Shown here in pieces: positions 44,395 through 54,389 of a stretch of DNA of 64,000 nt. Under the pieces are notes generated by a model. That model was not told where the DNA came from and searched no databases. It saw only the letters and a list, made by a program, of their open reading frames with translations. Source of the DNA: Morinoia aosen (Eukaryota; Arthropoda; Malacostraca; Amphipoda; Talitridae); contig CM059563.1 in the NCBI GenBank assembly GCA_030386875.1, positions 29,922,139 to 29,986,138 of the forward strand, given 5' to 3'. Each line of letters opens with the position of its first letter. Within the stretch, counting starts at the first letter, position 1. Position numbers and translations under genes: made by a program.

Positions 44395-45366
44395 ATGACT
44401 GAATCAGATAATGAAGATCGAGCCCCCTCAAAACCCATTAGGCTCCCGCCCTTTATTCCGGAGGACGCTCACACCTGGTTTCAACAGTGTGAAGCCGTGT
44501 TTAGGTATCATAAAATAATAAATGACATAGACAAATTCTATGCTCTTGTTTCCGCCGCGCCCACAAAACTATTGAATGACTCAAACCAAATATTAGAAAA
44601 CCCTCCAGCTCTCAATCCTTACGGAATCTTGAAAGGCAAAATTTTGGCAAGGCTTCAGATGTCCGATGCGGACAAATTCCGAAGTCTTGTAGACGCCTCA
44701 GCAATTCCATCTGTCTCTGTCTCTTTCTCTCCCACTTCGCTAGTGAAAGAACTGCGGAAACTCGCTACGGGTGTTGCCGTAGCTGAGGGATTTCTGAAGG
44801 AAGTTTTCATGACTAAGCTTCCCCCGAATGTGCGTCCATTTCTATCGTTAGCAGGGCCCGAGCAAACGTTAGAAAAATTAGCGGAGTCCGCAAAGACGGT
44901 GATGCGAAATATTAATTTGTCACGAGAACCACAAGTTGCTTCCCTGAATGTAGCAGCTACAAATTTTAGCCCGTCAAATACGGCGCAAAATCAATCCTCA
45001 GCCACAATAGATAAGATGCAGCAGGACATCGCTGAAATAAAGCAAGCTCTCCAAAATTTTCAAATAGGTCAAAGTGTAGCTCACATTCAGCAAGGCCCAG
45101 GGAGATTCCAAAGCCACCAAAATGCCTACGACTATCCCTATGACTATCACTCAAACTATCCTTCTCCTCCTCCTCAACGCTTCGATAGAGGTAGATCTTA
45201 TGATAGGTCAAATCAAGACCGCCGCTTCAGGTCGCGCTCTCGTGATGCTAGTAGCAATTTATGCTGGTACCACATGAAATTTGGTGACCAAGCTCGCAAA
45301 TGTGCCTCTAGATACTGTCCTCGTTATACCGAAATGACTTCGGGAAACGCCAACAGCGACGCATAG
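44395..45366 (+). CDS. gag: Gag polyprotein
   Basis: 323 codons from ATG 44395 (an upstream GTG at 44383 is in frame but less likely). The capsid-like region starts RLPPFIPEDAHTWFQQCEAV, typical of Gypsy Gag, and a helical part follows to about residue 200. The C-terminus is Arg/Tyr-rich and carries CWYHMKFGDQARKCASRYC, a C-x2-H-x9-C-x4-C motif instead of the usual CCHC knuckle. A CHCC-type Gag finger is characteristic of the CsRn1 clade. Stop at 45364-45366, just downstream of a -1 slippery site. Confidence 0.9.
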   Translation: MTESDNEDRAPSKPIRLPPFIPEDAHTWFQQCEAVFRYHKIINDIDKFYALVSAAPTKLLNDSNQILENPPALNPYGILKGKILARLQMSDADKFRSLVDASAIPSVSVSFSPTSLVKELRKLATGVAVAEGFLKEVFMTKLPPNVRPFLSLAGPEQTLEKLAESAKTVMRNINLSREPQVASLNVAATNFSPSNTAQNQSSATIDKMQQDIAEIKQALQNFQIGQSVAHIQQGPGRFQSHQNAYDYPYDYHSNYPSPPPQRFDRGRSYDRSNQDRRFRSRSRDASSNLCWYHMKFGDQARKCASRYCPRYTEMTSGNANSDA

Positions 45367-48300
45367 TAGCGAGTACTGCGTTGCCTCATTCCCAGACTAC
45401 TCGCCTCTTGACCATTCACGATCCCGTCACCAAGTATCGATTTTTAATAGACACTGGCTCCAGTGTGTCAATTATCCCAGCCACGGCAAAAGACAAAAAC
45501 AACCCATTGTTGGCGACATTACGCGCCGCAAACGGCACGCCAATTCCTTGTTACGGTGAAAGAATTTTAGAGTGCGGTCTGGGATTGAGGAGAAAATTCA
45601 CATTTACCTTCTTGGTAGCTGAAGTCCAAGAGCCCATAATAGGTGCTGATTTTCTAGCCAAGTTTGGCATAATTGTAGATATTAAGAACCGTAGAATTAG
45701 GGACGAGGAGACACAGATCTCAATTCCTGCTTGTAGCATAACTAGAGCAAATGTCTTGCATTCCTTCTCGATTGCTTTCAAGGAGGAGTGCATGTTTGAA
45801 CAAGAACTTAAAAATTTCCCAGCATTAACAAACCCTAACTTAGCTTCTAATAACATGCAAACATGCACAAAGCACTTCATAGAGACGCAAGGTCCGCCAG
45901 TTTTCTCCCGTGCTAGGCGACTGCCGCCTGATCGATTGGCGTTAGCTAAGAAAGAATTCGCTAGGATGCTCGAAAGTGGCATCATTCGCACTTCCAAAAG
46001 CCCTTGGGCTAGCCCTCTTTTGCTAGTACCCAAGGCTAACGGTGAATTCAGACCGTGCGGGGATTTCCGCAGGTTGAACGCCGTTACTTTACCTGATCGA
46101 TACCCTATTCCCTACCTTCATGATTTCAGTGCAAATTTAGAGGGAGCACAAATTTTCTCTAAGATAGACCTGCAGTGTGCCTTCCATCAAATTCCCTTGG
46201 ATGAGTCTGCGATTCCTAAGACCGCGGTAATCACTCCGTTTGGTCTCTTTGAGTTCCTCAAGATGCCATATGGCTTGAGGAACGCTCCTCAAACGTTCCA
46301 AAGGCACATGGCTGAAATTTTCTCTGATCTCACTTTCGCTTATGTCTATTTAGACGACATCCTAGTGGCATCCACAACCCCGGAGTTGCACAAAGACCAT
46401 CTTAGGGTCGTTTTTCAAAGATTGTCCGACAATGGACTCCTCGTAAATCCTGCAAAATGTGAGCTCGGAAAGCCATCACTGATTTACTTAGGTCATGAAA
46501 TCTCTAGCCTAGGTCTAAAGCCTTTACCTTCCAAAGTAGAAGTGATCAAAAACTTTCCTCTTCCACAGACCCAGAAGGAACTAAGAAGGTTCCTAGGTTC
46601 TGTTAACTTCTACCATCGTTTCATACGCAACTGTGCTCAAACTTTAGCGCCCTTGTCTGACCTCCTCGAACCGAAACGAAAAGGCAAATCTATTGAGGTA
46701 AAATGGACAGAAGAAGCGCGCAAAGCTTTTGAGACAATCAAGCACAAGTTAGCTTCCGCGACTGAATTATCCTACCCTATTGCTAATGCTGATTTTAGTC
46801 TAGTAGTGGACGCTTCCAGTACTGCTGTAGGTGCTGTTTTGCAACAACAAGTATGGACTAACATCTCTCCTCTTGCCTTCTTTTCCAAAAAGCTGTCGCC
46901 CACTGAGCGTGCTTATAGCGCGTTCGGTAGGGAACTTCTTGCTATCTACTTGTCTGTGAGACACTTCCGCTATGCTCTAGAGGCGAGGGAGTTTGTGATC
47001 TACACAGATCACAAACCTCTGACCTCAGCGATCAAAATGCCTTCTGAAAGACATTCCCCTAGGGAAGCTCGACACTTGTCGTTTATAAGTCAGTTTACCA
47101 CTGACATCCGTTTCATAAAAGGGTTGGACAATACTGTCGCTGATTGTCTTTCCAGAATCAACACTGTCCAAACCAGTGGTGAAATCACTTTTGGTAATAT
47201 TTCCAAAACTCAGAAGGAGGATCCTGAACTTCAGGACCTTCTCAAACCTTCTAACACTTCCTCTCCGAAACTAACCTTGGTTGACGGCGTGTACCGTGAT
47301 GCCGAGCGACCTTCTCGTTTGTATCTTCCTGCGACGCTCCGCAGAGTAGCTGTCCTCCACTACCATTCCCTCTCTCATCCAGGTATTAACCGTACAGTGC
47401 GTTTGATTTCTGATCGTTTCGTCTGGCCAGCGATGCGTAAGGAGGTCAAGCAAATTGTGCAAAATTGCCATGCGTGTCAGAGTAGTAAGGTGGTGAAACA
47501 TAATCGTGCAGCGCTGCAGAGTTGTGCATTCACAGGTCACAAGTTCGACTCTGTACACCTAGATTTGGTGGGTCCTTTGCCTTTATCGCGCGGGCATTCT
47601 TATTTGTTGACCATCATCGATAGGTTCACACGTTGGGTTGAGGCTGTCCCTCTTCCTGATACCCAAACTGAGACTGTAGCGCGCGCTTTCTTGTCAAACT
47701 GGATCTCTAGATTTGGGGTTCCCTTAAGTGTCACACATGACCGGGGATCACAATTCACCTCCAAATTCTGGAGTGAGCTTAGCACCGCTTTAGGGTGTGC
47801 AAATACATCCACTACAGCGTATCATCCGCAGTCAAATGGACTTATTGAGAGAGTCCACAGAGACCTCAAGGTTGCATTGCGCTGCCTTAATTGCAGTCAC
47901 GATTGGACTGATAGACTTCCAGTAGTACTACTTAGCATCCGAAATTTACACAGACAGGATCAGCAATGCACAGCGGCTGAAATGTTGTACGGGAAAACGC
48001 TTCGTCTCCCCGGAGACATTGTTGACCCAAAACCTTTGCCTGAATTTTCATCCGCTGACCGTTCCGCTTATGTAACCTGTCTCAAAGATTGCATGCGTAA
48101 GATCAAGTATGTGGCTCCACGAATGCCTCAGACTCAGGACAAACTGGATTCTGCCCTGCAAGACTGCACACATGTGTATGTCCGCAATGATGCTATAAAA
48201 CCTACACTCACGCGCCCTTATGATGGCCCATTCAAAGTACTTAAACGCAGGCAAAAATATTTCATCCTCGAAAGATTCGGTTCACACGACCCTGTGAGCA

Positions 48301-48704
48301 TTGATCGATTAAAAGTCGCATACACTTCTGATCATAGTGTAACTTATAACTCATCATCCTCTCCGCAGATTTCCCTTCCCACTGAGACTCGATCAAATCT
48401 ACCATCTCAGCGTCCTCAGTTTTCTGCCTTGTTGCCTAGTCAACTTGAGTATAACCCTTTCTACGTGTCTGTACATTCAAACCCTATCCCTAAGCCTATC
48501 GTAGACTCTAATTCTAGCCCTCTTACTGACACAGCGACAAGTCTGGAGAGACCAGACGAGCCCGCTGCAGTAACTCCTGTTCCTAGGACTCTTGCCGATC
48601 TAAACTTGCAGACCCGTTTGGTGAAACTTCCCCGCTCAGTATCATTTGCCAATTGCCGAACTCGGCAGGGTCGTGTAGTTCGCCCTCCTTCCCGCTACAG
48701 ATGA
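45312..48704 (+). CDS. pol: Pol polyprotein (PR-RT-RNase H-IN)
   Basis: Open from 45312, overlapping gag by 55 nt in the -1 frame. There is no ATG at the start, so it is read by frameshift. Protease: FLIDTGSSVSIIP. RT: PWASPLLLVPKANGEFR, KIDLQCAFHQIPL, MPYGLRNAPQTFQ, YLDD. RNase H: VVDASSTAVGAVL, GRELLAIYLSVRHF, TDHKPL. Integrase: HYHSLSHPGIN with CHAC finger, HLDLVGPLP, THDRGSQFTS, HPQSNGLIERVH, then a C-terminal RPYDGPFKVLKR (GPF/Y-like) module. About 1130 residues, uninterrupted. A Ser/Pro-rich tail ends RQGRVVRPPSRYR. Confidence 0.95.
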   Translation: MLSSLYRNDFGKRQQRRIVASTALPHSQTTRLLTIHDPVTKYRFLIDTGSSVSIIPATAKDKNNPLLATLRAANGTPIPCYGERILECGLGLRRKFTFTFLVAEVQEPIIGADFLAKFGIIVDIKNRRIRDEETQISIPACSITRANVLHSFSIAFKEECMFEQELKNFPALTNPNLASNNMQTCTKHFIETQGPPVFSRARRLPPDRLALAKKEFARMLESGIIRTSKSPWASPLLLVPKANGEFRPCGDFRRLNAVTLPDRYPIPYLHDFSANLEGAQIFSKIDLQCAFHQIPLDESAIPKTAVITPFGLFEFLKMPYGLRNAPQTFQRHMAEIFSDLTFAYVYLDDILVASTTPELHKDHLRVVFQRLSDNGLLVNPAKCELGKPSLIYLGHEISSLGLKPLPSKVEVIKNFPLPQTQKELRRFLGSVNFYHRFIRNCAQTLAPLSDLLEPKRKGKSIEVKWTEEARKAFETIKHKLASATELSYPIANADFSLVVDASSTAVGAVLQQQVWTNISPLAFFSKKLSPTERAYSAFGRELLAIYLSVRHFRYALEAREFVIYTDHKPLTSAIKMPSERHSPREARHLSFISQFTTDIRFIKGLDNTVADCLSRINTVQTSGEITFGNISKTQKEDPELQDLLKPSNTSSPKLTLVDGVYRDAERPSRLYLPATLRRVAVLHYHSLSHPGINRTVRLISDRFVWPAMRKEVKQIVQNCHACQSSKVVKHNRAALQSCAFTGHKFDSVHLDLVGPLPLSRGHSYLLTIIDRFTRWVEAVPLPDTQTETVARAFLSNWISRFGVPLSVTHDRGSQFTSKFWSELSTALGCANTSTTAYHPQSNGLIERVHRDLKVALRCLNCSHDWTDRLPVVLLSIRNLHRQDQQCTAAEMLYGKTLRLPGDIVDPKPLPEFSSADRSAYVTCLKDCMRKIKYVAPRMPQTQDKLDSALQDCTHVYVRNDAIKPTLTRPYDGPFKVLKRRQKYFILERFGSHDPVSIDRLKVAYTSDHSVTYNSSSSPQISLPTETRSNLPSQRPQFSALLPSQLEYNPFYVSVHSNPIPKPIVDSNSSPLTDTATSLERPDEPAAVTPVPRTLADLNLQTRLVKLPRSVSFANCRTRQGRVVRPPSRYR
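45342..45383 (+). promoter_or_regulatory. -1 ribosomal frameshift signal
   Basis: GGGAAAC (45342-45348) is positioned as G GGA AAC in the gag frame, giving GGG AAA in the pol frame. After an 8-nt spacer a 7-bp stem can form between 45357-45363 (cgacgca) and 45377-45383 (tgcgttg), one G-U pair, enclosing the gag stop. Confidence 0.8.
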
Positions 48705-48734
48705 TTGCAGCGGGTGGACCTTTCGGTCTGCGCC

Positions 48735-48745
48735 TTGGGGGGTAA
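48735..48745 (+). promoter_or_regulatory. Polypurine tract
   Basis: ttggggggtaa immediately upstream of the 3' LTR. Confidence 0.75.
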
Positions 48746-51019
48746 TGTAGCATACCGCTACATAAGCGTAAAAATTAGAAATTTGCCATTCGTACTTAAA
48801 TAAATTAATTAGTAGCATTAAAAATCTTACTCTAATTTATTATTAATTATTTTCTACTTCTAATTCGTAATCATTGAAGTTTTTGTGTAAATACATGAGA
48901 CGATAAAATAACAATTTACATTTTTCGAGAGAGAAGCCCTCTGGTGGCAATACTGCGCAATGCGCGTCTCTGTTTCAAATAGAGCACTCTTACTTTGGCG
49001 GTTGACTAGCCCGCTCACAGCATTTTTCTCGTGAGTAATCAGTGTTAGAAAATAATCGTGTTCTTTCTTCGTTCTCGTGAGTAATCAGTGTTAGAAAATG
49101 ATCGTGTTCTTTCTTCGTGTTCAGTGAGTATTAATAGTTGACAGGCAGTGTTATTTGGATACGTAGTTATGCGTAGGAATTGTGATGTAGCATGTTCTCA
49201 TTCAGTGCTTTGTTTTGTTTTTTTTCTCAACGTGATTTAGCGTAAAAATATTGCGTCAGATGTGCATTGCATTTCAGTGTCATGATTATATTATCAAAAC
49301 ATAATCATGTTTCGTTCCTTTCTTCACTACAATAGTAGATACCTGCAGTTTTCATTCATGATTCGATACTCGGAACGAACGCGGCGAAATTTGCCGGCGT
49401 TCGTTGTCGATAGCGTCTTTGTGTAATGGCGGAACCTCACACCGTCGTCTCTTGTCACTACTCTGTGACTATAAATACTATAGGCATGTGTTATAGTAGC
49501 ATTTATTCTTTTTTTTACAAACCGACTTGCGGTAGTTTAAATTACGAAAAGTATTCATGTCTATGCTTGCTAAGTTATGGAATTTCATTTCTTAATTCCA
49601 TACTCTTTGAAACCTTTACGTAACCGCACTTATTTCAATATAAAAACATTTCAATAAAATTTAATTTAACTCATCGCATTCTTGTGACAAACACCCACTA
49701 CCATCTGCCTATCTTGAGTGTGTGCAAATTGCTGGCGGCTTGGCTGAGGCCGACGTGTAAAGCCGCCCGGCTAAATCGCCACACGGAACTTTCATGCTTT
49801 CGTTTTTTCTTTCTTCGCGTATTTTCCGCCTGTGAAATCAACGCTTAGGTTTTCCTTTTCCTTTTATCATTGGGGATATATATTATTCCTTAATTCCTTT
49901 ATTATTGCAAATGATATCTACCAGGATTTTTCAGTAGGATTTATATCCATGAACTTTGGGATTTTTATGTTTGTTCTTACTGCTTTCAAAAGTGCAGTCA
50001 CTTGATATTTTCACGATATTCCGTAGATCTCGTGTTTACTTGCCCGTAGTCTCTGTAAGGAATCACGATCTTTATTACCGGAAGTTCTTAAACCTAATAC
50101 TCAGATTTTTTAAAGCCAGAGGCAGTAGTGAACAGTGTTGAAAGCTAAACAGTTTAAACAATTTATTTATTGTTAAAATCTGTCAACCAAAAATCTGTTC
50201 TATCTCTTTGAGTTTGCCAAAAGTGAGAATCCTTAAAGTAGCTGGTGTCAAACCTGTAGGAGTTTCTCGGAGTTCTCCGTGTGGGAAGAGTTGTCATTAT
50301 ATGTTGGATTGCCAGTGGTGGAATGTCTTGATGTCTCTCCTGGAACGTTTCATCCAGCGCCTCTGCCCTTACAGGACCTCAACGTCATCACACACACCAC
50401 TTACAACATTCTCCCTGGGCCGCTTTTGGTTTTTTCTACTTGGATTGGATTTGGCTATGCTCTGGGGGCCTTTAGCCGGATATATTCTCTAATTACGGGC
50501 CTTAATTCTCAACTGCCTAAAAGTACGGGCACCATTGAATTAGCTTTGCATTCGCTGAATTCCGCGTGCCTGGATCTTAAGTACTATTCAAACCAAGAGT
50601 CCTCATCGCCATCCGGCTCGGCACCTTGATCAAACTCACCTGCTCCAAAAATTAAGCATGCTTTGCCCACACAAATAGCTACGCACCGATTGTTGTGCTT
50701 GTTTAAAAATTGCCCACAGTAAATTGAATATTCTGAACTCGATACACTTAAAATTCTCATCCACCGGCCGGAGCGACGCCAGCGCTCACCGAAGCTCACC
50801 ACCGGCACTCCGGACCTCACTGGGATTTCCAGTCAAGCTCATCGAAGTCCTCCTGGTTCCTCTTCAAATAAAAACCACCTGAAATAAGCTGAGTCCAAAT
50901 CCGTTTTTCATTATCCCTCTTGTAATTTCCCACAACACTATCGAGAGTTGTTCGAGTTTTTGGCCGTCAAGAACTAACATTTAAGTTCAAACTACCCCAA
51001 CGGTCACTAAAACCCGACA
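48746..51019 (+). repeat. 3' LTR
   Basis: 2274 bp, same ends as the 5' LTR, about six substitutions from it. Transcript 3' end and poly-A signal presumably lie inside. Confidence 0.95.
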
Positions 51020-51429
51020 ATTGCAACTAAAATTGTACAGTGTGCATTGCTCTCCGGAAAAGTACTTCAAGTAGACGAAAACATTCGGCAGGTGTCATTA
51101 GAAGGTTATTGAAATTAAATAATTAAAAAAATACACCTTCAAATTAGTAATTGGTATTTATTTTTTCTTTCTATTTTGAAGGTAATTGGGTAGTATTAAT
51201 GTTTTGTAGAATATTAGCTTTTTACTTCTGCAAAATATTCTGCAAATTGTTCTGCCAAGTATTCGGTCAGTATTGCAAGAGCAATACTGACGATCAGGGC
51301 TCCCACCGAAAATGTTCAGATAAACCTAGATTGGACATGAAAAAAAAAACAGATTCGTTAAAAATAGACGTAGAAGTGTAGGTTTAATAAGAAAAAATTA
51401 AAAGTTAACATACGTCAGCAGAAAAAATG

Positions 51430-51692
51430 ATAGTAATGCTGATTTTTTTCCTGTATTTCCTCCAAATTCTCTTCTTCAGCGCAAATTTCAATATTAAGTC
51501 GACTTTTCTGTTGTGCAAGGCGCTTTTCATTACGCTGGTGACATACTCTGTTGATGACATCTCGTATCAATTTCGGCTTAGGCTTCCAACCGTGACAGGT
51601 TTTTCATCTTTCAATTAACCATTCTTCTTTGAAAGACTGCATTTGCCACTTTTTAGACATCGTTTTTGGAGGGCTAGCCATTTTGAATACTA
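51430..51692 (-). repeat. Right arm of TTA element, inner part
   Basis: Inverted copy of about 40370-40630. Includes the better-preserved form of the short ORF remnant (one internal TGA). Confidence 0.8.
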
Positions 51693-52272
51693 GGGTAATT
51701 CATCAAATATCGAACTGAACTGATTATCGAACAACTTTGGAAATATGCGCGTAATAAATTTAGTAAGCATCCAAACTTGCTCAGTGCCAGTGATCTTACA
51801 TCTAAAACTCCTATTTTAGTGATAAAAACTTATTTCTGTGAGCTGCAAACTGCTACCAGCGGTTGAAAACGCATTTTCTGTACGACCCTTACAAATTGGT
51901 CGAATTTTTTCACTCGAAAAATCTTACGCACCTCGGGAAAATTGCGACGGTTTAATTGTTGTTGGGTCACCGTCAACCTCCCGTCATAACTAGAGAGTAG
52001 TGTTGTCATATGATGTTCTGTTGCTGTATTTTTTTCTTTTCTGCCAAAAACTTGATAATTATTACATGTTCGACATTCAGTTCCTTTTTCATGTCAGTAT
52101 TAAATACTGAACAAAGGTGTTCGAATCAAAATTCCTTAAAAATCATGAATTTATGCCTCGAACAAGGCTTTTCGATTCTTAATTCTTTTAAATAACTGAA
52201 TCGATCTATTGAACGCCTGTTTTATTTCATTAAAATATTGTATTAACGCTTGATAACATTGAATAGTTGAAG

Positions 52273-52668
52273 ATGGGAATTCTGGTGAGGGGCTACCAAT
52301 CAGCTGCTGGTGTTCCAAGGCCCTCAAGATCATCAATGATTCGTCTGGCTAAATTTACTGATGATCAATCCCTTGCCAAGAAAATTGATGCAAGCATCAA
52401 TAATAAGTCATTGACGAGTGCTTTACACTCTACTCCAAAAAAAGTCACACAGGTTGATGATCACAATGATGGTTCAACAAACACTGCAAATGAAACATCG
52501 ACATCATATTCAAATTTTAATAACTTTCCATTCAAATGCATCTTGAAAATAAGTAATGAGACATTTATTTCAAACAAACAAAACAAACATCGGCATCTTT
52601 GGGATGCTTTATTTCCAATCAAGCCTGATACAAATGATCTTAAGCATTGGTTTTCAAATGTCTTATAA
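52273..52668 (+). CDS. Orphan ORF inside TIR element
   Basis: 132 codons from ATG (MGILVRGYQSAAGVPRPSRS). The first ~100 codons have balanced composition and protein-like usage (SSMIRLAKFTDDQSLAKKID, NKSLTSALHSTPKKV), then the last ~30 codons are antisense SINE sequence. I do not recognise the protein. It could be a host gene piece captured by the element or chance; the C-terminus cannot be original. Confidence 0.35.
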   Translation: MGILVRGYQSAAGVPRPSRSSMIRLAKFTDDQSLAKKIDASINNKSLTSALHSTPKKVTQVDDHNDGSTNTANETSTSYSNFNNFPFKCILKISNETFISNKQNKHRHLWDALFPIKPDTNDLKHWFSNVL

Positions 52669-52869
52669 CTAACACTATATATAGGACACCATGACGGTTC
52701 CCCCGTAAAGCCGGTACCCATTTCCGACATGTGCACCTGGGTCGAGTGGGGTATTGTGCTTGAGCTTTCCCTTATACCCAACGGGGAAAATCGCAGGCCA
52801 GCGCCGGGATACGAACCCGCGACTCCAACATACAAGTCCGATCCCTTAACCGCTGTGCCACCGCGAGCA
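52591..52869 (-). mobile_element. tRNA-derived SINE, copy 3
   Basis: Minus strand: A-box-like ggtggcacagcggttaag, B-box gggttcgtatccc, the shared body, and the 3' end gattggaaataaag followed by hairpin gcatc-ccaaa-gatgc. Inserted at the end of the orphan ORF. Confidence 0.9.
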
Positions 52870-52904
52870 TTTCCAAGAAAATCCAGTGCACCAAAGAAAA
52901 AAAA

Positions 52905-53255
52905 GAATGAAAGAAAAACGTTTTTTTTCCAAGTGGCCACATGAGATACATGTCAACATATTGGGTTTTAAAAAGTTTCTTAATATAGGACGTCCTAAAA
53001 CAAAAGTTCCATACGAGGAGTACTAATTGACAAACCATCAGAGGTGTACAAATAGAAAAGCCATATGAGGCATAATAATTGACAAACTATACGAGGTGTA
53101 CTAATAGACAAACTATCAGAGGTGTACAAATAGATAGACCATACGAGGCATATTAATGGACAAAATATACGAGGCGTACTAATAGAAAAACCATACGTGG
53201 CGTGCTAATAGTCTAACAAATGTTCCATACGAGGAGAACTAATTGACAAACCATC
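52905..53255 (-). repeat. LINE-type 3' end with 26-bp minisatellite
   Basis: About ten diverged units of ccatacgaggcgtactaat-agacaaa (52999-53255, plus-strand orientation), followed on the minus strand by gttaaaa..ccaat-type tail sequence as at 1370-1503. Confidence 0.7.
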
Positions 53256-53507
53256 CTGTTCGAATCAAAATTCTTGTTCGATTCATGTTCGATATTGATG
53301 AAATTATGTTATTACAGAATTCGATTTTTAGAACAATAAATAAATTCCAACAATCTACGTTGTCTTTAAAGCGAATCACAGAACAAGAAAGCAACTGTTC
53401 AAGAAAAATCTTGAGGCCCGCAACAGTTCTTCAGAGCAAAAGTTACCGATTTATGAAGGTTGTTTCTAGACACACGTGGTTTCTGTTCGATATTGGATGA
53501 ATTACCC

Positions 53508-54118
53508 TGGTGCGGAAAAAATATGAAAATTTGAATGTTTGAAATAATTAATTTTTAGGCATTCATTTAAAAGAATGCACAACAAGTTTTACGATCAAAA
53601 TGCGCGTCACCTCACTGCAACGTGCCAAGCAAATCGAAGCAACAGAAGTGGAGCGCCGGCTATCCCTGGCTTGCAAGTTCGTTATAAGATACTCGTTCGT
53701 TACGCGTTTTTAAGGTCGAGAAACAGATTAAACACGTTCTACCCCATCCGATAGGCGTGGTTTTGAATCAGAAATTCATTTGCATACGGTGTTAAAACAA
53801 TAATTCTTAACTGCATTGTTAAATTTACTTCAGTTAATGATGAATTTACTGACTGACTTGAAAAAACATATTTAGCAATAGATCAAAAATTATTTAAACC
53901 TAGCAACCAAGAAGGGATCGAAAGAAAAGATCTCGGTGGAAAGCCCAGGAGGAGAGCCCTGCGGGGCGATTTCTGTCACTCGGGAAGGAGCGTTGTGTTG
54001 AGCGGCAATGTAAAAGCAAGCCGATGTGCACTGACGCTCAATCCTCTCGTGGGCGGAGCTGTTGCAAGTTCACTGTCGCTCCACACCGTCGCTCCACACC
54101 GCAGGTGTAAAATGAGCT
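53508..54118 (-). repeat. Right arm of TTA element, outer part
   Basis: Inverted copy of 36093-36495 plus 40161-40375. Here the arm is uninterrupted across the LINE insertion site, which proves the pre-insertion sequence at 36495/40161. Confidence 0.85.
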
Positions 54119-54121
54119 TTA

Positions 54122-54310
54122 GATAGATCTTTGGGATTCTTTCTTTCATTCTCACTTCTTTCAGTTTTCATGCATTGTTTATTATCCTTCTATGTTTTTC
54201 CTTCTTTTTCTTTCTCAACTTACTGTTTCTATGTGCAAGGTATACCTACTGCGAAGGAACATACTTTGGGCTTAGATTCCACGCTTTTTTTTGCCCATAC
54301 TTAATGGTAT
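54122..54310 (+). repeat. Repeat family R1, copy 4
   Basis: ctcaacttactgtttctatg and gattccacgct...ccatacttaatgg parallel 16915-16980. No coding content. Confidence 0.4.
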
Positions 54311-54389
54311 GGACAAAGACACACAACCTCTAACACGTTTTAGAAGTGGTCGAGGTTGAGTGGATTAAATGTTGGCTGTGAGACAGGTA

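Larger units (their letters stand above)
41544..51019 (+). mobile_element. Intact Ty3/Gypsy retrotransposon with 2274-bp LTRs
   Basis: 9476 bp, flanked by the 4-bp TSD attg (41540-41543 and 51020-51023). Both LTRs are 2274 bp and differ at about six positions. Contains a primer site, gag, pol in the -1 frame with PR-RT-RH-IN, and a polypurine tract. No env-like ORF. All coding parts are open, so this looks like a recently active copy. Confidence 0.95.
51693..53507. mobile_element. TIR element nested in the right arm
   Basis: 23-bp terminal inverted repeats, gggtaattcatc-aaatatcgaac at 51693-51715 and its near complement at 53485-53507, one mismatch. It splits arm sequence that is continuous in the left arm (about 40375). 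TSD is unclear (perhaps TA). It contains an orphan ORF, a SINE and a LINE-tail minisatellite. Confidence 0.75.
36093..54118. mobile_element. TTA-flanked foldback DNA element hosting three later insertions
   Basis: Ends agctcattttacacctgcgg at 36093 and its complement at 54118, each bordered by tta (36090-36092, 54119-54121). Arms of about 870 bp are inverted copies: 36093-36495 + 40161-40630 against 53508-54118 + 51430-51692. The subterminal ggtgtggagcgac motif is repeated twice. Removing the LINE, Gypsy and TIR insertions leaves about 3.07 kb. A 3-bp TTA TSD fits PIF/Harbinger, but no transposase is seen, so the superfamily is tentative. Confidence 0.7.
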
